Source: Burkholderiales bacterium Ga0074133 (lineage in GTDB: Bacteria; Pseudomonadota; Gammaproteobacteria; Burkholderiales; Burkholderiaceae_C). Taken from it: DNA of 47,492 nucleotides. The stretch is from contig LNEG01000154.1 in the NCBI GenBank assembly GCA_001464865.1, positions 1 through 47,492 of the forward strand. Direction: 5' to 3'. The translations under genes and the position numbers were made by a program. Below, piece by piece: positions 17,129-25,632 of this stretch (position 1 is its first letter; each line of letters starts with the position of its first letter). The notes under the pieces are model-generated. The model did not search any database and was not told the origin of the DNA. It was given only the letters and a program-made list of their open reading frames with translations.

Positions 17129-18112
17129 TCAGCGTGCCAGCGCGCGCTCGCGGATGGCGTCGAAACCGGCAGGCACCGGGTGCAGCGCCAGGCGCGGGCC
17201 CGCCTTGGCGATCTGGCTAGAAACGTCGTGGCCGATGAGCGCGGGCAGCCGCTGTGCGGCAGCGATCAGCTGCGCCAGATCCACGCCGGTGTCATAGCCC
17301 ATCAGCGCCAGCGCGTGCACCACTTCTTCGCTGCACACATTGCCGCTGGCGCCGGGCGCAAAAGGGCAGCCGCCCAGGCCGCCCAGCGATGTGTCGAACC
17401 GGCTTGCGCCCGCATCGATGCCGGCCAGCACATTGGCCAGCCCCATGCCGCGCGTGTTGTGGAAATGCAGGGTGAACTCCACGCCAGGCCAGCGCGCACG
17501 GGCCGCTGTGGTGACCTGGCGCACCTGCGTCGGGTAGGCCATGCCCGTGGTGTCACACAACGTGATGCCACTCACGCCCAGGTCCGCAAAACGCTGTACC
17601 CAGCCCAAGACATCGGCATCGGGCACATCGCCCTCAAAAGGGCAGCCAAACACACACGACAGTGATACGTTGACCGCCACACCCGCGCCCTGCGCCAGCG
17701 CCGCCACCTGGGCCAGCACGGCAAACGACTGTTCCCGTGTCATGCGCAGGTTGGCCAGGTTGTGTGTGGCGCTCACCGACATCACCAGGTTGAGCTCATC
17801 CGTGCGCGACTCGATGGCGCGTTCGGCCCCGCGCAGGTTGGGCACCAGCGCGGTGTAGAGGGTGCCAGGGCGGCGCGTGATTTCGCGCAACACGATCTCG
17901 GCGTCGCGCAGCGCCGGGATGGCGGTGGGCGATGTGAACGAAGTCACCTCGATCTTGGACAGACCCGCATCGGAGAGCGCATTGCACAGCGCAATCTTGT
18001 CGGCCGTGGGCACAAACGCCTTTTCCATCTGCAGGCCGTCACGCAGGCCGACTTCCTGCATGTGGATGCGGCGCCCGGCGCCCTGCCATATCGGCATGTC
18101 GGGTGCGCTCAC
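17129..18112 (-). CDS. Hydroxymethylglutaryl-CoA lyase-like enzyme
   Basis: A 327-residue TIM-barrel lyase of the HMGL/DRE family, which cleaves 3-hydroxyacyl-CoA of the HMG-CoA type to acetyl-CoA (or similar) and a keto acid. Visible: MQEVGLRDGLQMEKAFVPT (the DRE-like metal site GLRDGLQ), EVTSFTSPTAIPAL, HFHNTRGMGLANVLAG (the HxH metal ligands), and GLGGCPFAPGASGNVCSEE with the active-site cysteine of HMG-CoA lyases. The start is taken as GTG 18112: it overlaps the caiB stop (GTGA) and is preceded by AAGGGGGTGATCCA, a near-complete complement of the 16S rRNA tail. ATG 18097 is the alternative. Tight coupling to the CoA-transferase suggests activation then cleavage of one acid. Confidence 0.88.
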   Translation of the reverse strand: MSAPDMPIWQGAGRRIHMQEVGLRDGLQMEKAFVPTADKIALCNALSDAGLSKIEVTSFTSPTAIPALRDAEIVLREITRRPGTLYTALVPNLRGAERAIESRTDELNLVMSVSATHNLANLRMTREQSFAVLAQVAALAQGAGVAVNVSLSCVFGCPFEGDVPDADVLGWVQRFADLGVSGITLCDTTGMAYPTQVRQVTTAARARWPGVEFTLHFHNTRGMGLANVLAGIDAGASRFDTSLGGLGGCPFAPGASGNVCSEEVVHALALMGYDTGVDLAQLIAAAQRLPALIGHDVSSQIAKAGPRLALHPVPAGFDAIRERALAR

Positions 18113-19314
18113 TGGATCACCCCCTTGCTGCGCAGAAGCGCAATCTGCCCTGCCGTCAAACCCGCCTCGGCCAGCACCGCATCGGTGTCGTCGCCCAGGT
18201 GCGGCGCGCTGCTGCGGATGGTGCCAGGCGTGGCCGAGAGCTTGGGTACGATGCCGGGCACCTCCACGCTGTAGCCGTCGCGCGTTTGTTGCGTGAGCAG
18301 CATGTCGCGGGCGCGGTAGTGCGGGTCTTCGGCAATGTCCCGGGCGGTGTAGACCTTGCCGGCGGGTACGCGCGCGGCGCCCAGCACCTCCAGCACTTGC
18401 TGCACCGTGCGCTGGGCGCTCCAGGCGCCAATGGCGGCGTCGATCTCTTCCACCCGCGCCACGCGGCCGGTATTGCTGGCAAGGTCCGGGGCTGCTGCCA
18501 GATCGGACCGGCCGATCGCTTCCATCAGCCGCTTGAAAATGCTGTCGCCGTTGCCCGCCACCAGCACCCAGCCATCGGTGCACGGGTAGGCGTTGCTCGG
18601 CGCAATGCCCGGCAGCGCGCTGCCCGCAGCCTCTCGCACCGCACCGAAAGCGCTGTATTCGGGGATCAGGCTTTCCATCACGTTGAACACTGCCTCGTGC
18701 AGCGCCACGTCGATCACCTGGCCCTTGCCGCCGTTGACCTTGCGGTGGTACAGCGCCGTGAGCACGCCGATGGTGCCGTGCAGCGCCGCCAGCGTGTCGC
18801 CAATCGACACGCCCACGCGCACCGGCACGCGGCCGGGCTCGCCCGTCAGTTGACGCAGCCCGCCCATGGCCTCGCCGATGGCGCCAAAGCCCGGCAGGTC
18901 GCGGTACGGACCCGTCTGGCCGTAGCCTGAGATGCGCAGCATGACGAGCCCGGGGTTGAGCGCATGCAGCTCATCGGGCGACATGCCCCAGCCTTCGAGC
19001 GTGCCAGGGCGGAAGTTCTCGACCAGCACATCGGCTTCAGCAATCAGGCGGCGGGCAATGTCCTGGCCTTCCTTTTGCCGCAGGTCCAGCGCCACCGAGC
19101 GCTTGTTACGCGACTGCACCTGCCACCACACCGATGTGCCCTCCTTGATCAGGCGCCAGTTGCGCAGCGGGTCGCCAGTCTCGGGGGCTTCGATCTTGAT
19201 CACTTCGGCGCCAAACTCGCCCAGCGTCTTGCCGCAGAACGGCCCGGCAATCAGCTGGCCCATTTCGATGACGCGCACGCCTTGCAGTGCGGCGGGGGAT
19301 GCAATGGAATCCAT
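18109..19314 (-). CDS. CaiB/BaiF family (type III) CoA-transferase
   Basis: A 401-residue family III CoA-transferase, moving CoA from a donor such as succinyl-CoA to a carboxylic acid. Visible: GVRVIEMGQLIAGPFCGKTLGEFGAEVIKIEAP at the N-terminus, NKRSVALDLRQKEG, ADVLVENFRPGTLEGWG (with the region before the catalytic aspartate usual for the family), SGYGQTGPYRDLPGFG, and DVALHEAVFNVMESLI. Full length. The acceptor acid is not predictable from sequence alone. First gene of the cluster, transcribed away from the LysR gene; the stop overlaps the start of the lyase. A 20-bp palindrome lies 16 bp upstream of the ATG and may be an operator. Confidence 0.9.
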   Translation of the reverse strand: MDSIASPAALQGVRVIEMGQLIAGPFCGKTLGEFGAEVIKIEAPETGDPLRNWRLIKEGTSVWWQVQSRNKRSVALDLRQKEGQDIARRLIAEADVLVENFRPGTLEGWGMSPDELHALNPGLVMLRISGYGQTGPYRDLPGFGAIGEAMGGLRQLTGEPGRVPVRVGVSIGDTLAALHGTIGVLTALYHRKVNGGKGQVIDVALHEAVFNVMESLIPEYSAFGAVREAAGSALPGIAPSNAYPCTDGWVLVAGNGDSIFKRLMEAIGRSDLAAAPDLASNTGRVARVEEIDAAIGAWSAQRTVQQVLEVLGAARVPAGKVYTARDIAEDPHYRARDMLLTQQTRDGYSVEVPGIVPKLSATPGTIRSSAPHLGDDTDAVLAEAGLTAGQIALLRSKGVIQ

Positions 19315-19330
19315 GGAAATACGGTCTCCT

Positions 19331-19350
19331 GCGGCTCCGCATGGAGCCGC
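19331..19350. promoter_or_regulatory. Perfect palindrome between caiB and the LysR gene
   Basis: GCGGCTCC-GCAT-GGAGCCGC, 8-bp arms, in the 133-bp divergent gap. It sits next to the AGGAG of the CoA-transferase gene, so it could be a LysR-type operator or an mRNA hairpin near the start. It does not show the classic T-N11-A box. Confidence 0.4.
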
Positions 19351-19447
19351 TGTGCCGCGATCATGCGCAGCCCCTGTACACCGGTAAACCGCTCAAGCGC
19401 GAAGCTGCCATCGCAAACCGGCATGGCAGGGGTACGATCAGCACCCC

Positions 19448-20404
19448 ATGAAACTCGATCCTGTCTCCTTGCGCCTCTTTGTGGCCGTGATGGAGGAATC
19501 CACCATTGCAGCAGCTGCGGCGCGCCAGCACATGGCGGCATCGGCCGTCAGCCGCCGCCTGGCGGACCTCGAAGACGCACTGCGCGTGGAACTCTTCAAG
19601 CGCAGCAACAAAGGCACCGAGCCCACCGCCGCGGCCTTTGCGCTGCTCAACATGGCACGCGGCGTGCTCAACGACCTGGATGGCATCGCATCGCAAATGC
19701 ACGAATACGGCACAGGTGTGCGCGGCCATGTGCGTGTGGTCGCCAACATCTCTGCCATCACGCAGTTCCTGCCCGCGCAGCTTCAAAGCTTCATGGCGCT
19801 GCACCCCAAGGTGCAGGTGCAGTTGCAGGAGCAGGTCAGCACGGCCATTGCAGCGTCGGTGGCCGAAAACGCCGCCGACATCGGCATCCTCAACCAGGGG
19901 CAGTATGGCGAACGGGTCACGCTGCTGCCCTACCGCAGCGATGAGCTGGTGCTGGTGGTACCCGCTGGCCATCCGTTGGCCCGGCGCAAGGCCATACGCC
20001 TGGCAGAGGCCCTGCCTTTTGATTTTGTGGGCGCACACCCCAACAGCGCCATCAACAGTCAGCTCACTCGGGCGGCCGCAGAGGCCGGTCTGCCGCTGCG
20101 CCTGCGCATGCAGGTCACCAGCTACGACGCCCTGTGCCTCATGGTGGACGCTGGCCTGGGCATCGGCGTCATGCCGCGAGGCAGCGCCAGGCTGTACCTG
20201 GGCACATTGGGGGTCCGCACCGTGACGCTGCGGGAAACCTGGGCACATCGCCAGCTGGCGCTGTGCGTGCGATCCGGGGAAGCGCTTTCGAGCGTAGCGC
20301 GCCTGCTGGCAGACCACCTGCGCGCACCCGCCAGCCTGACCGCAGGCGCCCCTACCAGTGCTCCACCCCAGCGGCCCGCTCCCCAGTCGCTCCGCCAGCC
20401 ATGA
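19448..20404 (+). CDS. LysR-family transcriptional regulator
   Basis: A 318-residue LTTR. N-terminal winged helix-turn-helix: SLRLFVAVMEESTIAAAAARQHMAASAVSRRLADLEDALRVELF. The effector domain begins near residue 90 (GHVRVVANISAITQFLP) and includes GILNQGQYGERVTLLPYRSDELVLVVPAGHPLA and AGLGIGVMPRGSARL. The C-terminal 25 residues are Pro/Ser-rich. It lies divergent from the CoA-transferase/lyase/Bug cluster, the usual arrangement for an LTTR controlling its neighbour with a pathway intermediate as inducer. Its TGA overlaps the earP start (ATGA), so earP is probably translated from the same mRNA, an odd pairing of a catabolic regulator with a translation-factor enzyme. Confidence 0.9.
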   Translation: MKLDPVSLRLFVAVMEESTIAAAAARQHMAASAVSRRLADLEDALRVELFKRSNKGTEPTAAAFALLNMARGVLNDLDGIASQMHEYGTGVRGHVRVVANISAITQFLPAQLQSFMALHPKVQVQLQEQVSTAIAASVAENAADIGILNQGQYGERVTLLPYRSDELVLVVPAGHPLARRKAIRLAEALPFDFVGAHPNSAINSQLTRAAAEAGLPLRLRMQVTSYDALCLMVDAGLGIGVMPRGSARLYLGTLGVRTVTLRETWAHRQLALCVRSGEALSSVARLLADHLRAPASLTAGAPTSAPPQRPAPQSLRQP

Positions 20405-21561
20405 ACGAAACCGAACCGACCGTTGTGCCCGACATGCCCCTGCAATGGGACGTGTTCTGCCAGGTCATCGACAACTTCGGCGACATCGGGGTGTGCTGGC
20501 GCTTTGCCGCTGATCTGGCAGCGCGCGGGCAACGGGTGCGCCTGTGGGTGGACGACGCCTCGGCCCTTGCCTGGATGGCGCCCGATGGCTGCCTGGACGT
20601 GCAGGTACGCCCATGGAATGGCACCCTGCCCCTGGCCGATGAGCCAGCTCCCGACGTGATCGTCGAGGCTTTTGGCTGCGAGATCCGTGCAGATTTCATT
20701 GCCTACGCGGCGGCCAGGGCCCAGGCCACCGGCGTTCGGCCCGTCTGGATCAATCTGGAATACCTGTCGGCAGAAAGTTACGTGGAGCGCAACCACGGCC
20801 TGCCCTCCCCGGTGATGTCAGGCCCCGCTGCCGGCTGGACACGCTGGTTCTTCTACCCCGGCTTCACGCGCAACACGGGCGGGCTGCTGCGCGAACCCGG
20901 CCTGATGCAGCGGCGGGCGGCGTTTGATGCGCAGGCCTGGCGCATCCGCCACCTTCATGATGCAGAGCACGGCGCCCAGGTCGCACCACCCGCATGCTGG
21001 ATGTCGCTGTTCTGCTACGAGCCCGCCGCCCTGCCCGGCCTGCTGCAGCAACTCCAGGTGCGCCCTATGCACACCCGTCTCATGGTGACGCCTGGGCGTG
21101 CGCGAACGGCCGTCCAGTCCGTGCTGGGCCAGAATTCCGATGAAACTGGCGTCAAGCCCCGTCAATACCAGCATGGGCAGCTATCCATTTCATACCTGGC
21201 GCCCTGCCGGCAGACGGCATTTGATGAACTGCTGTGGGCATCCGATTTCAACGCCGTGCGCGGCGAGGACTCGCTGGTACGCGCCCTCTGGGCAGGCCAG
21301 GCGCTGGTCTGGCACATCTACCCGCAGCACGACAACGCCCACCATGCCAAGCTGCATGCGTTTCTGGACTGGCTGCAGGCACCGCCAAGCCTGCGCCAGT
21401 TCCATGACACCTGGAACGGCCTGGACGAGCGGCCGCTGGTGCTGCCCGACGCAGACACGCTGGCCGAGTGGACGGTGTGCGTGCGCGCGGCACGGCAACG
21501 GCTGCTGACGCAGGACAACCTCACCACGCAAATCCTGGGGTTTGTGGCCGAAAAACGGTAA
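20401..21561 (+). CDS. earP: Elongation factor P arginine rhamnosyltransferase EarP
   Basis: A 386-residue GT-B inverting glycosyltransferase (formerly DUF2331) that attaches rhamnose from dTDP-L-rhamnose to Arg32 of EF-P, allowing it to rescue ribosomes stalled at polyproline. Visible: FCQVIDNFGDIGVCWRFAADLA near residues 19-40, holding the conserved aspartates of the acceptor site; VWINLEYLSAE; FFYPGF; and the donor-binding FNAVRGEDSLVRALWAG (RGEDS motif). The substrate gene efp follows 150 bp downstream with a matching arginine, which supports the call. The ATG overlaps the LysR stop codon (ATGA). Confidence 0.96.
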   Translation: MNETEPTVVPDMPLQWDVFCQVIDNFGDIGVCWRFAADLAARGQRVRLWVDDASALAWMAPDGCLDVQVRPWNGTLPLADEPAPDVIVEAFGCEIRADFIAYAAARAQATGVRPVWINLEYLSAESYVERNHGLPSPVMSGPAAGWTRWFFYPGFTRNTGGLLREPGLMQRRAAFDAQAWRIRHLHDAEHGAQVAPPACWMSLFCYEPAALPGLLQQLQVRPMHTRLMVTPGRARTAVQSVLGQNSDETGVKPRQYQHGQLSISYLAPCRQTAFDELLWASDFNAVRGEDSLVRALWAGQALVWHIYPQHDNAHHAKLHAFLDWLQAPPSLRQFHDTWNGLDERPLVLPDADTLAEWTVCVRAARQRLLTQDNLTTQILGFVAEKR

Positions 21562-21711
21562 AATCCGAGGCTTTGCGCAAAACAGGCGCTGCACACCCGT
21601 GCCCAGCCTTGCGCACTTTTGCCGCAGAACATGCATTGGCACGGCGCGCTTTCTGAGCCCCAGAAGCACTCCGGCCCGCGCGTTGAGCGGCCCCAACCCA
21701 AGCAACCTGCT

Positions 21712-22266
21712 ATGAAAATCGCTCAAGAAATCCGCGCCGGCAACGTCATCATGCACGGCAAGGACCCCATGGTGGTCCTGAAGACCGAATACGCCCGCGG
21801 CGGCCGCGGTGCAGCCACCGTGCGCATGAAGCTCAAGAGCCTGATCGGCAACTTCGGCACCGAAGTCGTGTTCAAGGCCGACGACAAGATCGACAACGTG
21901 ATCCTGGACAAGAAGGAGTGCACCTACTCCTACTTTGCCGACCCGATGTACGTGTGCATGGACACCGAGTACAACCAGTACGAAGTGGAAGCCGAAAACA
22001 TGGGCGACTCGCTGAACTACCTGGAAGACGGCATGACCGTTGAAGTGGTGTTCTATGACGGCAAGGCCATCTCGGTCGAACTGCCCACCAGCGTCGAGCG
22101 CGAAATCACCTGGACGGAACCCGCCGTCAAGGGCGACACCTCCGGCAAGGTCCTCAAGCCCGCCAAGATCGCCACCGGCTTTGAAGTGCCCGTGCCCCTG
22201 TTCGTGAGCCAGGGCGACAAGATCGAAATCGACACCCGCACCGGCGAATACCGCAAGCGCGTGTAA
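21712..22266 (+). CDS. efp: Translation elongation factor P
   Basis: A 184-residue translation factor that enters the ribosomal E site and speeds peptide-bond formation at consecutive prolines. KOW-like domain I (residues 1-62), then the OB domains II and III ending [19 protein letters not shown]. The loop YARGGRGAA carries Arg at residue 32 instead of the lysine found in E. coli, which makes it the EarP-type (rhamnosylated) class, in agreement with earP just upstream. Length is normal. A strong bidirectional terminator follows at 22308-22337. Confidence 0.97.
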   Translation: MKIAQEIRAGNVIMHGKDPMVVLKTEYARGGRGAATVRMKLKSLIGNFGTEVVFKADDKIDNVILDKKECTYSYFADPMYVCMDTEYNQYEVEAENMGDSLNYLEDGMTVEVVFYDGKAISVELPTSVEREITWTEPAVKGDTSGKVLKPAKIATGFEVPVPLFVSQGDKIEIDTRTGEYRKRV

Positions 22267-22307
22267 ACCGGCAGGCAGCGCCCGCACCCTCCAGCGGGCG
22301 CACCCAC

Positions 22308-22337
22308 AAAAAAGGCTTCCCTCGGGAAGCCTTTTTT
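22308..22337. terminator. Bidirectional rho-independent terminator between efp and rimO
   Basis: Arms AAAAAAGGCTTCCC (22308-22321) and GGGAAGCCTTTTTT (22324-22337) pair perfectly over 14 bp with a 2-nt central gap, giving A-tract and T-tract on both sides. It serves efp and the convergent rimO. Confidence 0.9.
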
Positions 22338-22375
22338 GATGGTTTCGGGCGCAAGTCCAGAAGAATCAAGCACCG

Positions 22376-22398
22376 GATGCTATCGTTTAAATAGCATC
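22376..22398. repeat. Short palindrome of the GCTAT..ATAGC family
   Basis: GATGCTAT-CGTTTAA-ATAGCATC: 8-bp perfect arms. It lies 9 bp beyond the rimO stop, between that gene and the efp terminator. Confidence 0.65.
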
Positions 22399-22407
22399 AG
22401 GAGATCT

Positions 22408-23799
22408 TCAGATCGGCTGCGCAATCAGGTCGTGCCCCTGCACACCCACAATGCGCGCCCGCGTGAATTCGCCGACCTTCATGGTCTTGCTGATCTTCTC
22501 GGGCGGCAGCAGCTGCACGGTGCCGTCGATCTCGGGCGCATCGGCATACGTGCGGCCCACGCCGCCCTTGCGGCCCATGGCCGGCGCATGATCCACCAGC
22601 ACCTGCATTGTGGCGCCCACGCGGCGCTGCAGCTTGGCAATCGACACTTCCTCGGCCACCGCCATGAAGCGGGCTCGGCGCTCTTCGCGCACTTCCATCG
22701 GCAACATGCCGGGCAGTTCGTTGGCCGCTGCACCGGTCACATCACTGTAGGCAAAGCAGCCCGCCCGGTCGATCTGCGCTTCGCGCACAAAGTCCAGCAG
22801 GTGCTGGAATTCTTCTTCAGTCTCGCCCGGAAAGCCCGCAATGAAAGTGCTTCGGATCACGATCTCAGGGCAGGCTTCGCGCCAGCGCTGGATGCGCTCC
22901 AGGTTGCGCTCGCCGCTGGCGGGGCGCTTCATGCGCTTGAGCACATCGGGGTGGCTGTGCTGGAAAGGCACATCCAGGTACGGCAGCACGCGGCCCGTCG
23001 CCATGAGGGGGATGACCTCGTCCACGCTGGGGTACGGGTACACGTAATGCAGGCGCACCCAGGCGCCGTAGGGCTCGGCAATCTCACCCAGCGTCTGCAC
23101 CAGTTCCAGCATGCGCGTCTTGACGGGCTTGCCGTCCCAGAAGCCCGTGCGGTACTTCACGTCGACGCCGTAGGCCGAGGTGTCCTGACTGATGACCAGC
23201 AGTTCCTTCACGCCGCCTTCAAACAGGGCTTTGGCCTCGCTCAGTACGTCGCCCACGGGGCGCGAAACCAGGTCGCCGCGCATCGACGGGATGATGCAGA
23301 ACGTGCAGCGGTGGTTGCAGCCTTCGCTGATCTTCAGGTACGCGTAGTGCTTGGGCGTGAGCTTGATGCCCGCCACGCCGAAGCTGCCGGGCACCAGGTC
23401 GATGAAGGGGTCATGCGGCTTGGGCAGGTTCAGGTGAACGGCGTCCATCACTTCCTGCGTGGCGTGGGGCCCCGTGACGGCCAGCACGCTGGGGTGCATC
23501 TTGCGCACCATGTTGCTGCCGTCGTCGCCTGTGCGTGCACCCAGGCAGCCGGTGACGATCACCTTGCCGTTTTCGGCCAGCGCCTCGCCAATGGTGTCCA
23601 GGCTTTCCTTGACGGCGTCATCGATGAAGCCGCAGGTGTTGACGATGACCAGATCCGCGCCTTCGAAGGTCTTGGACGTCTCGTATCCCTCGGCGCTCAG
23701 CTGCGTGAGGATCAGTTCGGAATCGGTCAGGGCCTTGGGGCAGCCCAGGCTGACAAATCCGACTTTGGGTGTTTTGGTGGGGGCAAGTGCTTCGCTCAT
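22408..23799 (-). CDS. rimO: Ribosomal protein S12 (Asp) methylthiotransferase RimO
   Basis: A 463-residue radical-SAM enzyme that adds a methylthio group to the conserved aspartate of ribosomal protein S12. UPF0004 domain with its three cysteines ([29 protein letters not shown]), then the radical-SAM cluster [11 protein letters not shown] (CxxxCxxC), [13 protein letters not shown], and a C-terminal TRAM domain ([29 protein letters not shown]). The [12 protein letters not shown] form and lack of a MiaB-type N-terminus distinguish it from tRNA-modifying MiaB. Full length. Convergent with efp. Confidence 0.96.
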   Translation of the reverse strand: MSEALAPTKTPKVGFVSLGCPKALTDSELILTQLSAEGYETSKTFEGADLVIVNTCGFIDDAVKESLDTIGEALAENGKVIVTGCLGARTGDDGSNMVRKMHPSVLAVTGPHATQEVMDAVHLNLPKPHDPFIDLVPGSFGVAGIKLTPKHYAYLKISEGCNHRCTFCIIPSMRGDLVSRPVGDVLSEAKALFEGGVKELLVISQDTSAYGVDVKYRTGFWDGKPVKTRMLELVQTLGEIAEPYGAWVRLHYVYPYPSVDEVIPLMATGRVLPYLDVPFQHSHPDVLKRMKRPASGERNLERIQRWREACPEIVIRSTFIAGFPGETEEEFQHLLDFVREAQIDRAGCFAYSDVTGAAANELPGMLPMEVREERRARFMAVAEEVSIAKLQRRVGATMQVLVDHAPAMGRKGGVGRTYADAPEIDGTVQLLPPEKISKTMKVGEFTRARIVGVQGHDLIAQPI

Positions 23800-23938
23800 A
23801 TCCCCGTATTGTCCCAGTTCCGGCTTTGGCGGAGTGGCCTTACCGGTTCACCGCAAGGTTTATGACGCGCAAGCCCTGGAAACTGGTCCCACCCAGCCCC
23901 GCCGGAAACGCCAAAGGCACGGCGGGCGGCCCCTGCGT

Positions 23939-24475
23939 CTATCGCTTCAACCCAAAGGCGCCCAGCATTTGCTCGGTCTGCTTTTGCATCTGCTCCTGCA
24001 TCTGCGTCAGCACCGACTGCGACTGCTCTACGTAGTTGCCCATCATGCCCTTGAGCATGGGCGACTGCAGGTTCATGAACTGCGCCCACATCTCGGGCGT
24101 CACGCTTTGCGACTGTTCAGCCAGCTTGGTCTGGATGTCGGTGAAGGCCTGCACGTTCTTTTCAAGGTACGCACCCATGAAGCTCTGCATGGCGTGGCCA
24201 TAGAACCGGATGATGTTGGCCAGAACGGCCTCGGTGAACATCGGGGCGCCGCCAGCCTCCTCTTCCAGAATGATCTGCAGCAGGATGCTGCGCGTGAGGT
24301 CTTCGCCGGTCTTGGCATCACGCACGACCACCACCTGGTGGTCCATGACCAGCTGGCGCACTTCAGCCAGCGTGATGTAGGTCGAGGTGTCCGTGTCGTA
24401 GAGGCGGCGGTTGGGGTACTTCTTGATCACACGCTGTGCTGGCTTTGCGCCAGCGGTGCTTTGCTTGTCGGACAC
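23939..24475 (-). CDS. phaR: Polyhydroxyalkanoate synthesis regulator PhaR
   Basis: A 178-residue repressor that binds both the phasin promoter and nascent PHA granules, releasing phasin expression when polymer forms. Visible: the N-terminal PHB accumulation DNA-binding domain RVIKKYPNRRLYDTDTSTYITL, followed by the granule-binding region RFYGHAMQSFMGAYLEKN and a Gln/Met-rich C-terminal helix (QSVLTQMQEQMQKQTEQML). Start taken as GTG 24475 (MSDKQSTAG..) with GGGAG 7 nt upstream; an in-frame ATG 21 nt earlier is possible. The gene implies PHA storage, in line with the 3-hydroxybutyrate dehydrogenase at 29033. Confidence 0.92.
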   Translation of the reverse strand: MSDKQSTAGAKPAQRVIKKYPNRRLYDTDTSTYITLAEVRQLVMDHQVVVVRDAKTGEDLTRSILLQIILEEEAGGAPMFTEAVLANIIRFYGHAMQSFMGAYLEKNVQAFTDIQTKLAEQSQSVTPEMWAQFMNLQSPMLKGMMGNYVEQSQSVLTQMQEQMQKQTEQMLGAFGLKR

Positions 24476-24682
24476 AACGAAACTCCCGGGGAACATGGCC
24501 CCATCTATTGCAGTGCAGCAGATTCTAGGAGGCCCACACCGCCACACCGGGAAAGGATAACCCTAGGTCACCGGGAGCCGGCTGCCGGGCGGCCGCGAAC
24601 GAACCCCATTGGCGACGTTGGCTGACACAGCTTGCGCCTCCGGGTTTCGACAATGGGCTTTCGATTCGAAGGCACCCTTCTC

Positions 24683-24892
24683 ATGCCCACTCCCAAATCC
24701 GCCGAAGTCAACGAAGCCGAGCGGCGCATCGGCAACGTCCTGGCCGAACTCGAAGGCCGGACAGGCTCGGACGTCCAAGGTATCTCACTGGAAGAACTGG
24801 TGGACACGGACCCTGCCACCGGCAGGCCGGCAGTGCACAAGGGCGTGGAAATCACCGTGACGCCACGGCCGCAGAGGCGCTGGGTGCGGTGA
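24683..24892 (+). CDS. Small hypothetical protein
   Basis: A 69-residue soluble, acidic-then-basic protein I do not recognise: MPTPKSAEVNEAERRIGNVLAELEGRTG, then a middle stretch LEELVDTDPATGRPAVHKGVEITV and a basic tail PRPQRRWVR. The even mix of charged residues and predicted short helix plus strand look like a real protein rather than a chance frame. The start is uncertain; ATG 24683 has only a weak GAAGG upstream, and two earlier in-frame ATGs exist. Divergent from phaR. Confidence 0.5.
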   Translation: MPTPKSAEVNEAERRIGNVLAELEGRTGSDVQGISLEELVDTDPATGRPAVHKGVEITVTPRPQRRWVR

Positions 24893-25047
24893 AGCATGGC
24901 GCAGGGCGTTTGTCTGTTTTCGCGCCGGACTGGCCGAACGGCGGGGCTACGGTCTGGGCGCTCGTCACCCCTCGACGATGGCCGAAGGCCGGACTCCCGA
25001 ACGATTGCAAATGGCCTCGCGCAGCAGCACAGCGCGGGTCATTGGGG

Positions 25048-25200
25048 TCAGTAGCCCATCTTGAAATAAGCCAGCACCGCCACTGCCAGCACGGAGACGG
25101 CTGCTGCAAGCCAGAAAACGCGGATGTCATACATGCCGAGCTCCGGATCGGTGTCGAGGAAGGCCGGGCGCGAAGCTGGTGCCTTGGCGGGTGTTTCCAT
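25048..25200 (-). CDS. Small single-span membrane protein
   Basis: A 50-residue protein: METPAKAPASRPAFLDTDPELGMYDI, then one membrane helix VFWLAAAVSVLAVAVLAYF and a short KMGY tail. The ATG at 25200 has AAGGGG 7 nt upstream. No family is recognised. It stands alone between short non-coding gaps. A real gene is likely because of the good ribosome binding site and clean topology. Confidence 0.6.
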   Translation of the reverse strand: METPAKAPASRPAFLDTDPELGMYDIRVFWLAAAVSVLAVAVLAYFKMGY

Positions 25201-25345
25201 GGTGTATCCCCTTGCAAGCTGGACCCATGAAGTTAGCGCCTGCGCGGGCCTGCCCATGTCAGACAAGCACCCATCCGGCAGACTCAGAACCCGCCATTTT
25301 TCGCATACCGTGCGCCCAAGTCCGGCTGCAAGGCGGCCCGGAAAC

Positions 25346-25372
25346 GAAAAAGCCGCCTAAAGTTGGCGGCTT
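25346..25372 (-). terminator. Rho-independent terminator after tRNA-Val (GAC)
   Basis: On the minus strand AAGCCGCC-7 nt loop-GGCGGCTT is followed by TTTCG; it lies about 78 bp past the tRNA 3' end. Confidence 0.75.
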
Positions 25373-25449
25373 GATCTGGATCGGAACCTGTGAAGTTCCC
25401 TGCAAGTTCCCCGGGATACTGAAGGCTGGTTTCCTTCAGCGGAGAAACT

Positions 25450-25526
25450 TGGTAGGCGCGATTGGACTCGAACCAACGACCCCCACCATGTCAAGGTGGT
25501 GCTCTAACCAGCTGAGCTACGCGCCT
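25450..25526 (-). tRNA. tRNA-Val (anticodon GAC)
   Basis: 77-nt cloverleaf on the minus strand: acceptor AGGCGCG/CGCGCCT, D arm GCTC..GAGC, anticodon stem CCACC/GGTGG with loop TTGACAT, T arm GGTTCGAGTCC, discriminator A, encoded CCA. It complements the TAC isoacceptor at 10172. Confidence 0.96.
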
Positions 25527-25632
25527 GTCGTTGTTTAGACCACGATTATAGCCATAAAAATGGCGCCTGCCAGAAAGTCGATCGCAATCTCATGCCCACG
25601 CAGATGCCTGGCCTGTGCGACTCGCAGCGTTG

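Noticed and set aside
15059-17665. 868-codon plus-strand open frame
   Set aside because: Antisense to both Bug receptors and the lyase, which carry clear motifs and signal peptides.
21538-21565. Promoter of efp
   Set aside because: A TAAAAT -10-like sequence is present at 21559-21564 but no acceptable -35 at proper spacing.
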